The notes: generated by a model not told the origin, from the letters alone. DNA of 64,000 nt from an uncultured Alphaproteobacteria bacterium (GCA_937924895.1 CALEYP010000096.1:29161-93160); one strand, 5' to 3'. Numbered from the stretch's first letter, positions 8,744 through 18,032 are shown. A program made the numbers and translations.

Positions 8744-9577
8744 ATGAATGTTGAAACCGTGGATTATCGCTCAGAGCATGCACAAGAAGCCTTAACAAGG
8801 TCTCTGCATAATACAGGATTTGCGGTTCTTAGCCATCATCCCATTACACCTGAAAGGATTGCCGCTTTCTACGAGATGTGGGGGGATTTTTTTGCCTCTG
8901 AAGAGAAGCATGATTGGCTGCGTGATCCTGAGAATCAGGATGGGTATTTTCCCTTCCGCTCAGAGCATGCCAAAGGTCAGACGGTAAAAGATTTAAAAGA
9001 ATTTTATCATGTTTATAGCTGGGGCCGTGTTCCGCCTGCGCTCGACGCAGAGACAAGAGCCTTGCATAGTGATTTGACAAATTTAGGTGTGGAATTGTTG
9101 GGCTGGTTGCAAGCAATGACCCCTGAAGAGGTGAAATCACAATTCACAATGCCACTCAATGAGATGATGGCCGAATCAGCTCAATCTTTATTACGCATTC
9201 TCCATTATCCACCGGTGGAAGAAGATGCCGAAGAAGGCGCCATTCGCGCAGCAGCGCATGAGGACATTAACTTAATCACCTTGTTGTTAGCAGGCTCTCA
9301 ACCCGGTCTGCAGGCCAAGGATAGCCAAGGAAATTGGCATGATGTGTCATGTGATGCGGGTATGATAACCATCAATAATGGGGACATGTTGGCACGAGCG
9401 AGCGCGAATTATTTTCCCTCTACAACCCATCGGGTGGTGAATCCTGATGCACAGCTCAACCAATCGCGCTATTCTATGCCCATCTTTTTACATCCGCGTC
9501 CAGACGTCATGTTGGATAAAGATATAAGCGCAGGTGACTATCTGCAACAAAGGCTGAGAGAAATCGGCCTCAAATAA
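8744..9577 (+). CDS. Isopenicillin-N-synthase-like Fe(II)/2-oxoglutarate dioxygenase
   Basis: 277 aa non-haem iron oxygenase. The iron triad is visible: HED (His172, Asp174) and STTHRVV (His229). RYS (Arg242, Ser244) is the expected 2-oxoglutarate clamp. The start chosen is ATG 8744, with TAAGGAGG eight bases upstream overlapping the stop of the nucleoside hydrolase; an in-frame earlier start at 8705 would overlap that gene. It sits between the nucleoside hydrolase and the nucleoside importer, which suggests a nucleoside, nucleobase or sugar substrate. Fungal thymine-7-hydroxylase belongs to the same broad family, but orthology is not claimed. Confidence 0.85.
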   Translation: MNVETVDYRSEHAQEALTRSLHNTGFAVLSHHPITPERIAAFYEMWGDFFASEEKHDWLRDPENQDGYFPFRSEHAKGQTVKDLKEFYHVYSWGRVPPALDAETRALHSDLTNLGVELLGWLQAMTPEEVKSQFTMPLNEMMAESAQSLLRILHYPPVEEDAEEGAIRAAAHEDINLITLLLAGSQPGLQAKDSQGNWHDVSCDAGMITINNGDMLARASANYFPSTTHRVVNPDAQLNQSRYSMPIFLHPRPDVMLDKDISAGDYLQQRLREIGLK

Positions 9578-9595
9578 CCTTGAGGAGTGAGGAAC

Positions 9596-10600
9596 ATGAG
9601 GAAACTGTTGAAATCAATGGCTGTACTTGCCGGTGCTGTTGCGCTGTCAGCCACAGCGCAAGCAGCTGATGTGAAGCCAGCTGTCATTTATGATATGGGT
9701 GGTAAATTCGATAAATCATTCAATGAAGGTGTTTGGAACGGCGTAAAGCGTTTCCAAGATGAAACTGGCATTGAAGTGATGGAATTCGAAGTCACAAACG
9801 AAACACAGCGTGAGCAAGCGATGCGTCGTATGGCTGAGCGTGGTGCGACTGTGATTTTGGGTGTTGGTTTTGCACAAGCAGATGCGATTGCAAAGGTCTC
9901 AGCTGAATTCCCAGATACACAATTCTCAATCATTGACGTATCATGGCTAGATGGCGCGAATTTGCGTCAATATGCCTTTAAAGAGCATGAAGGCTCATAT
10001 CTTGTTGGTGTTGCCGCTGCGAAAGCATCAAAAACAGGCAAAGTTGGCTTTATCGGTGGTATGGATATTCCGCTCATCAGCAAATTTGCATGTGGTTACG
10101 TTGGCGGCGCAAAGTCAGTTAACGCCAATATCGAAGTCTATCAAAACATGACAGGCACAACACCATCAGCGTGGAATGATCCAGCAAAAGGTGCTGAGCT
10201 AACACGTAGCCAAATTGACCGTGGCGCAGACGTGGTTTATCACGCTGCTGGCGGCACAGGCGGCGGTGTTATCCAGGCCGCTGCTGATGCAGGCAAGCTA
10301 GCCATTGGTGTTGATTCAAACCAAAATGGTTTGGCGCCTGGCTCAGTTTTGACATCAATGTTGAAGCGCGTTGACGTGGCAGCCTACAACACATTCATGG
10401 ATGCAAAGAATGATGCCTTTACAGCAGGCGTTCAGATCCTTGGTGTTGCTGAAGGCGGCGTTGGATGGGCGTTGGACGAGAATAACGCATCACTTATCAC
10501 AGCCGATATCAAAGCTGCTATCGATGCAGCTGAAGCTGATATCCTATCAGGTAAAGTGAAAGTGCATGACTATCTAACAGACTCAAACTGCCCTTACTAA
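9596..10600 (+). CDS. BMP-family nucleoside ABC transporter, binding protein
   Basis: 334 aa periplasmic protein of the basic membrane protein (BMP/PnrA-like) family, which binds nucleosides. The signal peptide ends at AQAAD (about residue 24). VIYDMGGKFDKSFNEGVWNG is the typical BMP opening. GGDXP-like GGMDIP and the late GVDSNQNG segment line the nucleoside pocket in relatives. ATG 9596 is chosen because GAGGAGTGAGG lies just upstream; the GTG at 9587 overlaps that element. The transporter ATPase follows ten bases later. Confidence 0.92.
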   Translation: MRKLLKSMAVLAGAVALSATAQAADVKPAVIYDMGGKFDKSFNEGVWNGVKRFQDETGIEVMEFEVTNETQREQAMRRMAERGATVILGVGFAQADAIAKVSAEFPDTQFSIIDVSWLDGANLRQYAFKEHEGSYLVGVAAAKASKTGKVGFIGGMDIPLISKFACGYVGGAKSVNANIEVYQNMTGTTPSAWNDPAKGAELTRSQIDRGADVVYHAAGGTGGGVIQAAADAGKLAIGVDSNQNGLAPGSVLTSMLKRVDVAAYNTFMDAKNDAFTAGVQILGVAEGGVGWALDENNASLITADIKAAIDAAEADILSGKVKVHDYLTDSNCPY

Positions 10601-10610
10601 GGTCAGCTAT

Positions 10611-12176
10611 ATGTCAGATTTGACACATTCAGAAAACGGCGGTCATCCGCCGTTTTCCATTAGATTAGAAAATATTTGCAAACGCTTCGGCCCTGTGCAG
10701 GCCAATCGTCATGTAGATCTGTCGGTAGAGAAGGGCACGATTCACGGCATTATCGGCGAGAATGGTGCTGGTAAATCGACCTTGGTCTCTATTCTTTACG
10801 GGTTCTATCAAGCTGATAGCGGCACTATGATGATTAATGGCGCCCTAGCTACCATTCGCACCTCATCAGATGCAATCGCTGCTGGCATCGGGATGGTGCA
10901 TCAGCATTTCATGCTCGTGCCAAATTTCACTGCCCTTGAAAATGTCATATTAGGCTATGAGGCTGAGGTGACATTAGGCCCGTCTCTGGAAGTGGGGCGT
11001 CAAAAGCTTGAACAGCTTGCCGCAGATTATGGGCTTGATGTACCGCTTGACGTACCTGTTGGTGAACTAGCGGTTGGTCTGCAACAGCGAATTGAAATTC
11101 TTAAAGCGCTGTATCGCGGGGCGGATATCCTGATTTTGGATGAGCCAACAGGGGTGCTAACACCGCAAGAAACTGACCAGCTTTTTGCCATTTTACGCAC
11201 ATTGCGTGCGCAAGGGGTCACAATCTTGCTTATCACACATAAATTGCGCGAGATTATGGCGATTACCGATAATGTGTCAGTCATGCGTCAAGGCGAAATG
11301 GTCGCGCATCGCAAAACAGCTGAGACAAACCCTGCTGCTTTGGCAGAGTTGATGGTTGGTCGGTCTGTGTTGTTGCAGCTTGATAAAGCACCGGCAAAGG
11401 CGGGTGAGACGCGCCTGACTGTTGAGGGGCTTAGTTACCATGATGCTACGGGCGCACCTCGTTTGCGTGACGTCTCATTCGATGTGCGAGCAGGTGAGAT
11501 TTTAGGCGTGGCTGGCGTGTCTGGGAATGGTCAGTCTGAATTATTAAATATCCTTGCGGGCATCACAGCACCGCAAGCGGGCACCGTACGCGTGAAAGAC
11601 CGTTTAGTATCCGCTGAGGCCCCAAGTAACCCCGCAGAAATGCGTGATATAGGCCTTGCCCATGTGCCAGAGGACCGCCACGCTGTGGGGATGGTATTAC
11701 CGTTTCAGGCGGCTGAATCGGCTATCTTGGGATATGAAGATGATAGCGCGCTTGGCACCTCCTTTTGGTTGAGCCCGCGCCGGATTGCTGCGCAGTGTCG
11801 CAAACTGATGGCTCACTTTGATGTACGGCCTGCCAACCCGCATTTGAAATCAAGTCTCTTTTCTGGCGGCAATCAGCAAAAGATTGTTTTGGCGCGGGAA
11901 ATTTCGAAATCGCCTGATATCCTGCTTGTCGGACAACCAACAAGAGGGGTTGATATCGGCGCGATTGAATTTATCCATAAACAGCTTGTGGAACTGCGAG
12001 ATGAAGGGTGCGCTATTTTGCTCGTCTCTGTTGAATTGGACGAGATTTTGAGCCTGTCCGATCGCATCATGGTGATGAATAATGGCGAGATTGTTGGCAC
12101 AGTTGATGCCGAAGATGCCGATGAGACTCAATTAGGGTTAATGATGGCAGGGATTGATGAAAGGCACGCCTCATGA
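10611..12176 (+). CDS. Nucleoside ABC transporter, double ATP-binding protein
   Basis: 521 aa protein with two fused ABC domains, as in YufO/RbsA-type ATPases. Domain 1 has Walker A GENGAGKST (about 46-54) and Walker B LILDEPTG. Domain 2 has a degenerate Walker A GVSGNGQSE (about 303) and signature SGGNQQK, which is normal for this class. It energises import of nucleosides bound by the BMP protein. The final codons overlap the first permease by four bases (ATGA). Confidence 0.93.
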   Translation: MSDLTHSENGGHPPFSIRLENICKRFGPVQANRHVDLSVEKGTIHGIIGENGAGKSTLVSILYGFYQADSGTMMINGALATIRTSSDAIAAGIGMVHQHFMLVPNFTALENVILGYEAEVTLGPSLEVGRQKLEQLAADYGLDVPLDVPVGELAVGLQQRIEILKALYRGADILILDEPTGVLTPQETDQLFAILRTLRAQGVTILLITHKLREIMAITDNVSVMRQGEMVAHRKTAETNPAALAELMVGRSVLLQLDKAPAKAGETRLTVEGLSYHDATGAPRLRDVSFDVRAGEILGVAGVSGNGQSELLNILAGITAPQAGTVRVKDRLVSAEAPSNPAEMRDIGLAHVPEDRHAVGMVLPFQAAESAILGYEDDSALGTSFWLSPRRIAAQCRKLMAHFDVRPANPHLKSSLFSGGNQQKIVLAREISKSPDILLVGQPTRGVDIGAIEFIHKQLVELRDEGCAILLVSVELDEILSLSDRIMVMNNGEIVGTVDAEDADETQLGLMMAGIDERHAS

Positions 12177-13309
12177 CAGAAGCAAGATGGGCTCGCCTCA
12201 TTGATATTGTGATTTTGCCATTGGTTAATTTACTGGCCGCCTTTGTCGTGTCTGGCATTATCATTGCGGCCATTGGTGAAAATCCGTTTCATGCCCTTGG
12301 CGTGATGATAAAAGGCGCCTTTTATTATAAGGGTGCTCTTGGTTATACGCTGTTTTATACCACCAATTTTATCTTTACCGGCCTTGCAGTTGCCGTCGCT
12401 TTTCATGCGCTGCTATTTAATATTGGCGGCGAGGGACAAGCCGCGATGGGCGGGCTTGCCATTGGTCTTGTGGCTTTGCTGTTAGATACCTCACTACCAG
12501 CCTATCTGGTGGTGTTGATTGCCATAGGTGGTGCCTTTCTTTTTGGCGGGATTTGGGGGGCTATCCCAGGCTACCTGCAAGCCAAAAGAGGTAGCCATAT
12601 TGTGATTACGACCATCATGTTCAATTTTATCGCTGCCTCCATCATGGTGTGGCTGCTGGCTGGTATGCTCATCGCACCAGGGCAAATGTCCCCTGAAACA
12701 CGGTCATTCGCTGATGATGTTTCGCTCGCTAAAATTCATACGATTGCTGAATATTTTGGTTGGAAGATCGCCAATTCTCCTTTGAATTTATCCTTTGTGG
12801 TCGCGTTGCTCTGCTGTGCAGGTGTGTGGGTTTTGATTTGGCGGACACGATTGGGCTATGCCATCCGTGCCACAGGGTTTTCCGAGCGGGCGGCTATTTA
12901 TGGCGGGCATCAGCCGGCTCGTATCATCATCATTACAATGGCGATCTCAGGCGGGCTTGCGGGCTTGATGGCGTTGAATGAAATTTTAGGCGTGCAGCAT
13001 CGCGTGATTCTAAACTTCACCGCCGGCTATGGTTTTACAGGTATTGCGGTCGCATTGATGGGGCGGAACCACCCCGTTGGCATTATTTTTGCGAGCCTGC
13101 TTTTTGGCGCCCTTTATCAAGGTGGTGCTGAGCTTGATTTTGAATTTCAAACAATCACCCGTGAAATGGTGGTTATGATCCAAGGTCTTATTATCCTCTT
13201 CTCAGGGGCGTTGGCTTATATGTTCAATCCCGCCTTGCAGAAGATATTTGCGCGCTTGCTGCAACCCTCTGATGGCGCGGCAAGTGTGAAGGGAGGCATT
13301 GATGGCTGA
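12173..13309 (+). CDS. Nucleoside ABC transporter, permease 1
   Basis: 378 aa inner-membrane protein of the branched-chain/RbsC-like permease family (YufP type), with about eight to ten hydrophobic segments. FNIGGEGQAAMGGL is the hallmark loop of BMP-type permeases. The start overlaps the ATPase stop by four bases, and its own stop lies inside the next gene by eight bases, so all subunits are translationally coupled. Confidence 0.92.
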   Translation: MTEARWARLIDIVILPLVNLLAAFVVSGIIIAAIGENPFHALGVMIKGAFYYKGALGYTLFYTTNFIFTGLAVAVAFHALLFNIGGEGQAAMGGLAIGLVALLLDTSLPAYLVVLIAIGGAFLFGGIWGAIPGYLQAKRGSHIVITTIMFNFIAASIMVWLLAGMLIAPGQMSPETRSFADDVSLAKIHTIAEYFGWKIANSPLNLSFVVALLCCAGVWVLIWRTRLGYAIRATGFSERAAIYGGHQPARIIIITMAISGGLAGLMALNEILGVQHRVILNFTAGYGFTGIAVALMGRNHPVGIIFASLLFGALYQGGAELDFEFQTITREMVVMIQGLIILFSGALAYMFNPALQKIFARLLQPSDGAASVKGGIDG

Positions 13310-14279
13310 TTTATGGCTACAATTCATCCTCACCATTGATGCCACCTTGCGGGTGGCAACGCCCTTAATCCTATGTGCCATGGCTGGTATCTTCTCAGAG
13401 CGTGCGGGGATCATCGATATTTCACTTGAAGGTAAGATGTTGATGGCTGCCTTTGCCGCGGCGTCTGTGGCGGCTGTTACAGGCTCACCATGGGCGGGGC
13501 TTGGCGTTGCGATCCTAACTTCTTTGGCGTTGAGCCTACTTCATGGCTTTGCCTGTATTACGCATAAGGGCAATCAGGTGATTTCGGGGCTTGCGATCAA
13601 TATTCTAGCCTCAGGGCTGACTGTGACGCTGGGCATTGCCATCTTTGCCCGTGGGGGGCAAACACCATTGCTTGGTAAGGGGGAGCGTTTTGGCTCATTA
13701 CAATTGCCTTTTGCCGATTGGATAGGCGCGCATATTCCCTTTATTGGCCCTATTTATAAAGAGATTATATCAGGCCATAACATCCTCGTATGGTTGGCTT
13801 TTGCAGCGGTGGCTATCACCTATTATGTGGTGTTTAAAACATCCTTTGGGTTGCGGTTGCGCGCTGTGGGTGAAAAGCCTGAAGCGATCGATTCAGCTGG
13901 TATTTCTGTGTCGTCGATGCGCTTTCAAGCGGTGCTCTTGGCGGGGCTTTTGACTGGTATTGCGGGGGCGTATTTGTCTACGGCACATGGCGCTGGATTT
14001 ATCCGTGAGATGACAGCGGGGAAAGGCTATATTGCCTTGGCAGCAATGATCTTTGGGAAATGGCGGCCAGGTCCGGCATTATTGGCATGTCTCATGTTTG
14101 GCTTTTTGGATGCGCTGGCCGCTCGTTTGCAGGGGGTCTCCTTGCCCTATATTGGCGAGGTTTCAACTGACCTCATCCTGGCATTGCCTTATATTATGAC
14201 AGTTGTCTTGCTAGCAGGCTTTATCGGCACAGCAACGCCGCCAAAGGCCATTGGGGTGCCTTATGTCAAAGAAAGATGA
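13302..14279 (+). CDS. Nucleoside ABC transporter, permease 2
   Basis: 325 aa partner permease of YufQ type. GIFSERAGIIDISLEGKMLMAAF is the family's conserved opening, and GLRLRAVGEKPEAIDSAGI is the cytoplasmic coupling loop. The ATG at 13302 is preferred over the TTG at 13299 because GGGAGG lies at 13291-13296. The 3' end overlaps the cytidine deaminase start by 17 bases. Confidence 0.92.
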   Translation: MADLWLQFILTIDATLRVATPLILCAMAGIFSERAGIIDISLEGKMLMAAFAAASVAAVTGSPWAGLGVAILTSLALSLLHGFACITHKGNQVISGLAINILASGLTVTLGIAIFARGGQTPLLGKGERFGSLQLPFADWIGAHIPFIGPIYKEIISGHNILVWLAFAAVAITYYVVFKTSFGLRLRAVGEKPEAIDSAGISVSSMRFQAVLLAGLLTGIAGAYLSTAHGAGFIREMTAGKGYIALAAMIFGKWRPGPALLACLMFGFLDALAARLQGVSLPYIGEVSTDLILALPYIMTVVLLAGFIGTATPPKAIGVPYVKER

Positions 14280-14661
14280 TCTAATTACAGCCGCGCTTGC
14301 GGCCATGCCACAGGCTTATGCCCCATATTCACAATTTCAGGTGGGGGCAGCGATTTTGGATGAGAATGGCCATATTCATCAGGGTGTGAATGTTGAGAAT
14401 GCGGCCTATCCACAAGGCGCCTGTGCAGAAGCGGGGGCGATTGCCGCCATGATTATGGCCGGTGGTAAGCACATCATGCAGATCGCAGTTGCAGGGCGAG
14501 GTGATGTGCTTTGCACTCCTTGTGGTGGCTGCCGCCAGCGGATTCGCGAATTTGCAACAGCGCAAACTGAAATCCTAGTCTGCGGTGAAGAGGGGCTGCG
14601 CAAAAGCTACCAGATGGAGGAGTTGCTCCCTGACAGTTTTGGGCCAGATAATCTCCGCTAG
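14263..14661 (+). CDS. cdd: Cytidine deaminase
   Basis: 132 aa zinc enzyme converting (deoxy)cytidine to (deoxy)uridine; the length matches the homotetrameric Cdd class. NVENAAYPQGACAEAGAI supplies the zinc cysteine and catalytic glutamate (CAE), and PCGGCRQ supplies the other two zinc cysteines. ATG 14263 is chosen; an in-frame TTG at 14251 is less likely. It overlaps the second permease by 17 bases and is the last gene of the operon. Its uridine product would feed the nucleoside hydrolase, and the uracil released can go to upp, encoded convergently 15 bases away. Confidence 0.94.
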   Translation: MSKKDDLITAALAAMPQAYAPYSQFQVGAAILDENGHIHQGVNVENAAYPQGACAEAGAIAAMIMAGGKHIMQIAVAGRGDVLCTPCGGCRQRIREFATAQTEILVCGEEGLRKSYQMEELLPDSFGPDNLR

Positions 14662-14676
14662 AGGCGTTTCTACCTC

Positions 14677-15300
14677 TTAGGTGTTAAAGATCCGGTCGCC
14701 TGCATCCCCAAGTCCAGGCAAGATATAGCAATGCTCATTTAACTCACGGTCAAGCGCCGCTGTGATAATGGGAATATTGGGATGCGCTTCATGAAAGGCT
14801 GCGATGCCTTCAGGGGCAGCAACAAGGCAGGTAAAGACGATATCCTGCACCCCTTTTTCCTTTAGCCTATCAGCAGCCATAATAGCAGACCCGCCTGTGG
14901 CGAGCATGGGGTCGATTAAAACGGCCTGTCTTTCCGCAAGGTCAGCGGGATATTTCTCATAGTAAAATTCAGGGAGATGCGTTCCAGGGTCTCGTTGCGC
15001 CCCTATGTGAGCCATGGAAGCCTCTGGGCAAATGGCAAAAAAGCTATCAGCCATGCCGTTGCCAGCACGCAAGATAGAGACTAGAACAGGAGGTTTCGCC
15101 AGTTTCTGAGTGGTCATACCCTCCAAAGGCGTCTCGATAGTGACCTCTTTTGTTGCTAGATGAGCAAAGACGGCATGGCTCATTACAGCTGTTAGCGAGG
15201 CGAGCGTTGCCTTAAAATGTGCGGCTCCTGTGTCTTTATCTCGCAAAATAGCCAATTTATGGGTGATGAGTGGATGGTCAAGAATTTGGCACTGTGTCAT
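14677..15300 (-). CDS. upp: Uracil phosphoribosyltransferase
   Basis: 207 aa cytoplasmic enzyme making UMP from uracil and PRPP. SILRAGNGM and the PRPP loop LIDPMLATGGSA are clear, as is the C-terminal uracil-binding PGLGDAGDRIF. Transcribed from a 100-base intergenic region shared with tdk. It completes the salvage route: imported nucleoside, uracil, UMP. Confidence 0.95.
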   Translation of the reverse strand: MTQCQILDHPLITHKLAILRDKDTGAAHFKATLASLTAVMSHAVFAHLATKEVTIETPLEGMTTQKLAKPPVLVSILRAGNGMADSFFAICPEASMAHIGAQRDPGTHLPEFYYEKYPADLAERQAVLIDPMLATGGSAIMAADRLKEKGVQDIVFTCLVAAPEGIAAFHEAHPNIPIITAALDRELNEHCYILPGLGDAGDRIFNT

Positions 15301-15400
15301 ATCAATCTGTCCTCATGTCACATCATAAGTGGCTTCTTCAAATACAGTTACATGATATAAGAAAATGGGTCGATAGGTAACCGTTTGGGATGATGAGGTT

Positions 15401-15979
15401 ATGGCAAAGTTATATTTTTCATATTCAGCAATGAATGCTGGCAAGACAACAATCTTATTGCAAGCCTCTCATAATTATAATGAGCGAGGCATGGATACCC
15501 TTCTCCTCACGGCTCAATTAGATGATAGGGCAGGGGCAGGCGTCATTGCATCGCGTATTGGCTTATCATCGCAAGCAGCAACATTTGGCGCTGATACAGA
15601 TATCTTTGCTGTGGTGTCAACACAGCATAAGGAAACAGCGTTATCCTGTGTGTTAGTCGATGAAGCACAATTCTTATCAGAGGCGCAAGTCTGGCAATGT
15701 GCGAAGATAGCCGATGAGCTGAATATCCCTGTGATGTGTTATGGCTTGCGGACGGATTTCCAAGGCAATCTATTCCCAGGCTCCGCGCGGCTGCTTGCGA
15801 TTGCAGATAATTTGCGGGAAATCAGAACTATTTGTCATTGTGGGCGCAAAGCAACCATGGTGGTACGTCAGACAGAGGCAGGCGATATCATACAAGAAGG
15901 CGCACAGGTAGAGATTGGCGGGAATGATAAATATATATCCTTGTGCCGCTATCATTGGACGAAAGCAATGCGCGCATAA
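15401..15979 (+). CDS. tdk: Thymidine kinase
   Basis: 192 aa type II thymidine kinase, which phosphorylates thymidine (and deoxyuridine) with ATP. The P-loop is SAMNAGKTT (about residues 9-17), Walker B/catalytic VDEAQFL near residue 86, and the lasso region [10 protein letters not shown] zinc site is formed by CHCGRKA and the final LCRYHW, where the last position is His rather than the more common Cys. Divergent from upp. A strong hairpin terminator follows the stop. Confidence 0.95.
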   Translation: MAKLYFSYSAMNAGKTTILLQASHNYNERGMDTLLLTAQLDDRAGAGVIASRIGLSSQAATFGADTDIFAVVSTQHKETALSCVLVDEAQFLSEAQVWQCAKIADELNIPVMCYGLRTDFQGNLFPGSARLLAIADNLREIRTICHCGRKATMVVRQTEAGDIIQEGAQVEIGGNDKYISLCRYHWTKAMRA

Positions 15980-15982
15980 AAA

Positions 15983-16004
15983 AAGGCAGCCCTTAGGCTG
16001 CCTT
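15983..16004 (-). terminator. Bidirectional hairpin terminator between tdk and proV
   Basis: AAGGCAGCC (15983-15991) pairs perfectly with GGCTGCCTT (15996-16004) around a four-base loop. On the minus strand the stem runs straight into a T-rich tract (complement of the A-run 15978-15984), so it best fits termination of the betaine transporter operon. It can also serve the converging tdk transcript, with a weaker T-run. Confidence 0.8.
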
Positions 16005-16025
16005 CAATTATTTGGAACGATGCCC

Positions 16026-17075
16026 TTAGCGATAGGCTGGGTTACGTTCGCCATCCTTCTCTGGACGTGCAATCGCATCAATCATCGCTTCAATTGTAAC
16101 AGACCCAACAGCTTTGCCGTCTTCTGTGACAATCAATGGCTTCCCTTCATTATCCTTAATGGCTTGAAGCGCATCTTCAATGATGGTGTTTGATTCCACC
16201 TTCGCACCAGACCGTGGCTTCTTGCTATCCATAACAGAGCGCACTTCAAGAACGCGTGCTCGGTTAATATCTTGGATGAAGTCGGCCACGTAATCATCGG
16301 CTGGGTTCAACACAATCTCTTGAGGTGAGCCTTGCTGAATAACAGCACCATCACGAAGGATGGCAATGTCATCCCCGATGCGTAAGGCTTCATCCAAATC
16401 ATGCGTGATGAAGATGATAGTCTTGTGCAATTCGCTTTGCAGATCGAGCAACACATCTTGCATGTCTGTTCTGATAAGCGGGTCAAGCGCAGAGAAGGCT
16501 TCGTCCATAAGTAGGATTTCTGCATCAGTTGCCAAAGCACGGGCCAAGCCAACACGCTGCTGCATGCCGCCTGATAGCTGTGCGGGATAGTGGTTTTCAA
16601 AACCAGCCAAACCTACACGTTCAACCCAACGCTGAGAGCGTTCAAGTGCTTCTTTCTTCTCAATACCTTGGATCATCAGACCGTAAGCGGCGTTATCTGC
16701 CACTGTGCGGTGTGGGAGAAGCGCGAACTTCTGGAACACCATTGAGGCTTTGAAACGGCGGAAGTTAAGTAATTCTTCATCGCTCATAGCCAGCACGTCT
16801 TGGCCGTCAATCACAATCTCACCAGCTGTTGGCTCGATGAGACGGTTAATGTGACGAATCAAAGTTGATTTACCAGAGCCTGAGAGCCCCATAATCACTT
16901 GAATACCACGTGCCTTGATATCAATATTCACATCTTTCAAGCCCAATACGTGACCGTGTTGTTCAAGAAGATCTGCCTTTGATACACCAGCTTTTGCCTG
17001 ATCTAGAACAGAGGCTGGGTTAGGACCAAAAATCTTATACAGGTTCTTAATGGAAACTTTAATATCAGACACCAT
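16026..17075 (-). CDS. proV: Glycine betaine/proline-type ABC transporter, ATP-binding protein
   Basis: 349 aa ProV/OpuAA-family ATPase. MGLSGSGKST is Walker A, LSGGMQQR the signature and LLMDEAFSALD Walker B; KTIIFITHDLDEA holds the switch histidine. The last 80 residues are a CBS-like regulatory segment, as in osmoregulated ProV proteins. ATG 17075 (MVSDIKV) is chosen; it overlaps the permease stop by 11 bases, and a longer frame to 17165 has no family similarity. The substrate is a betaine-type quaternary amine by family. Confidence 0.9.
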   Translation of the reverse strand: MVSDIKVSIKNLYKIFGPNPASVLDQAKAGVSKADLLEQHGHVLGLKDVNIDIKARGIQVIMGLSGSGKSTLIRHINRLIEPTAGEIVIDGQDVLAMSDEELLNFRRFKASMVFQKFALLPHRTVADNAAYGLMIQGIEKKEALERSQRWVERVGLAGFENHYPAQLSGGMQQRVGLARALATDAEILLMDEAFSALDPLIRTDMQDVLLDLQSELHKTIIFITHDLDEALRIGDDIAILRDGAVIQQGSPQEIVLNPADDYVADFIQDINRARVLEVRSVMDSKKPRSGAKVESNTIIEDALQAIKDNEGKPLIVTEDGKAVGSVTIEAMIDAIARPEKDGERNPAYR

Positions 17076-17955
17076 GGCCCCCTTCGCGATGCTTCTGCAA
17101 GCGCTTACCATATTGTTGTGACACACGGTCAAAGATAATAGCGACGGCAACAATGGCCAAACCATTCATCAAGCCAAGTGCCAAATACTGGTTCGAAATT
17201 GCGCGCAACACTGGTACGCCAAGTCCCTTCACGCCAATCATTGAGGCAATCACAACCATCGCCAAGGCCATCATGATTGTCTGGTTCACACCAGCAAAAA
17301 TGTTTGGCAGCGCCAATGGTACCTGAACCCCCCACAAACGTTGCTTATAATTGGCACCGAACGCGTGAGCCGCTTCCATAACTTCAGCATCCACAAGGCG
17401 AATACCGAGGTTGGTGAGGCGCACAATTGGCGGCAAGGCATAAATACATACAGCCAATAGGCCAGGTACTTTACCGATACCAAGAAGCATCACAACAGGG
17501 ATCAAATAAACAAAGGATGGGATAGTCTGCATCACGTCTAGAACCGGCGTGATAACAGACTGCGCTCTGTCTGAGCGCGCCATCAAAATACCAAAAGGAA
17601 TACCAACGGCGATACAGACGATCGTAGCAACTGAAATAATTGCCAACGTTGCCATCGTGTCTTCCCACATGCCGAAATAGCCGATAACAGCAAATGCGAC
17701 AACAGAACCAGCTGTTAAGCGCCAGTTACGTGACCCAATCCATGCCAAAGCGCCAATAACAACGAGAATGACGGGCCATGGCGTGTTTGTGAGTAGTTTT
17801 TCAAACCACACCATAAAAAACAGAAGCGGCTCGAAAAATGTTTCAAGTGCTTCACCATATTCACGCGAAAAACCCCGGAAGCCAGCATCTACTGCCTTTT
17901 TAAAATCGCGGAGGTCGCCTCGCCCCATGCTTGGGAAATCTTCTAGGAAGTCCAT
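17065..17955 (-). CDS. proW: Glycine betaine/proline-type ABC transporter, permease
   Basis: 296 aa inner-membrane permease of the ProW/OpuAB family with about six to seven hydrophobic segments after a polar N-terminus of about 60 residues. The coupling loop reads EVMEAAHAFGANYKQRLW. GVNQTIMMALAMVVIASMIG is highly characteristic of the family. The gene lies between the binding protein, from which it is separated by a terminator-like hairpin, and the ATPase, which it overlaps. Confidence 0.92.
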   Translation of the reverse strand: MDFLEDFPSMGRGDLRDFKKAVDAGFRGFSREYGEALETFFEPLLFFMVWFEKLLTNTPWPVILVVIGALAWIGSRNWRLTAGSVVAFAVIGYFGMWEDTMATLAIISVATIVCIAVGIPFGILMARSDRAQSVITPVLDVMQTIPSFVYLIPVVMLLGIGKVPGLLAVCIYALPPIVRLTNLGIRLVDAEVMEAAHAFGANYKQRLWGVQVPLALPNIFAGVNQTIMMALAMVVIASMIGVKGLGVPVLRAISNQYLALGLMNGLAIVAVAIIFDRVSQQYGKRLQKHREGGHGV

Positions 17956-17986
17956 AATTATTCCTACTTCATAATTTCGTTAAAAA

Positions 17987-18012
17987 GGGCCTGTCAGTCA
18001 GCTGACAGGCCC
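17987..18012 (-). terminator. Internal terminator between binding protein and permease
   Basis: GGGCCTGTCAG (17987-17997) pairs perfectly with CTGACAGGCCC (18002-18012) around a four-base loop. On the minus strand the stem is followed by TTTTT (complement of 17982-17986). It sits 20 bases after the stop of the binding-protein gene, so most transcripts probably end here, giving more binding protein than membrane subunits. It could also protect the 3' end of the upstream message. Confidence 0.8.
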
Positions 18013-18032
18013 CACTTATCTTAGGTCAAAGA

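Noticed and set aside
14660..14677. Terminator between cdd and upp
   Set aside because: Only a five-base stem (AGAGG/CCTCT) with no T-run on either strand; too weak to call.
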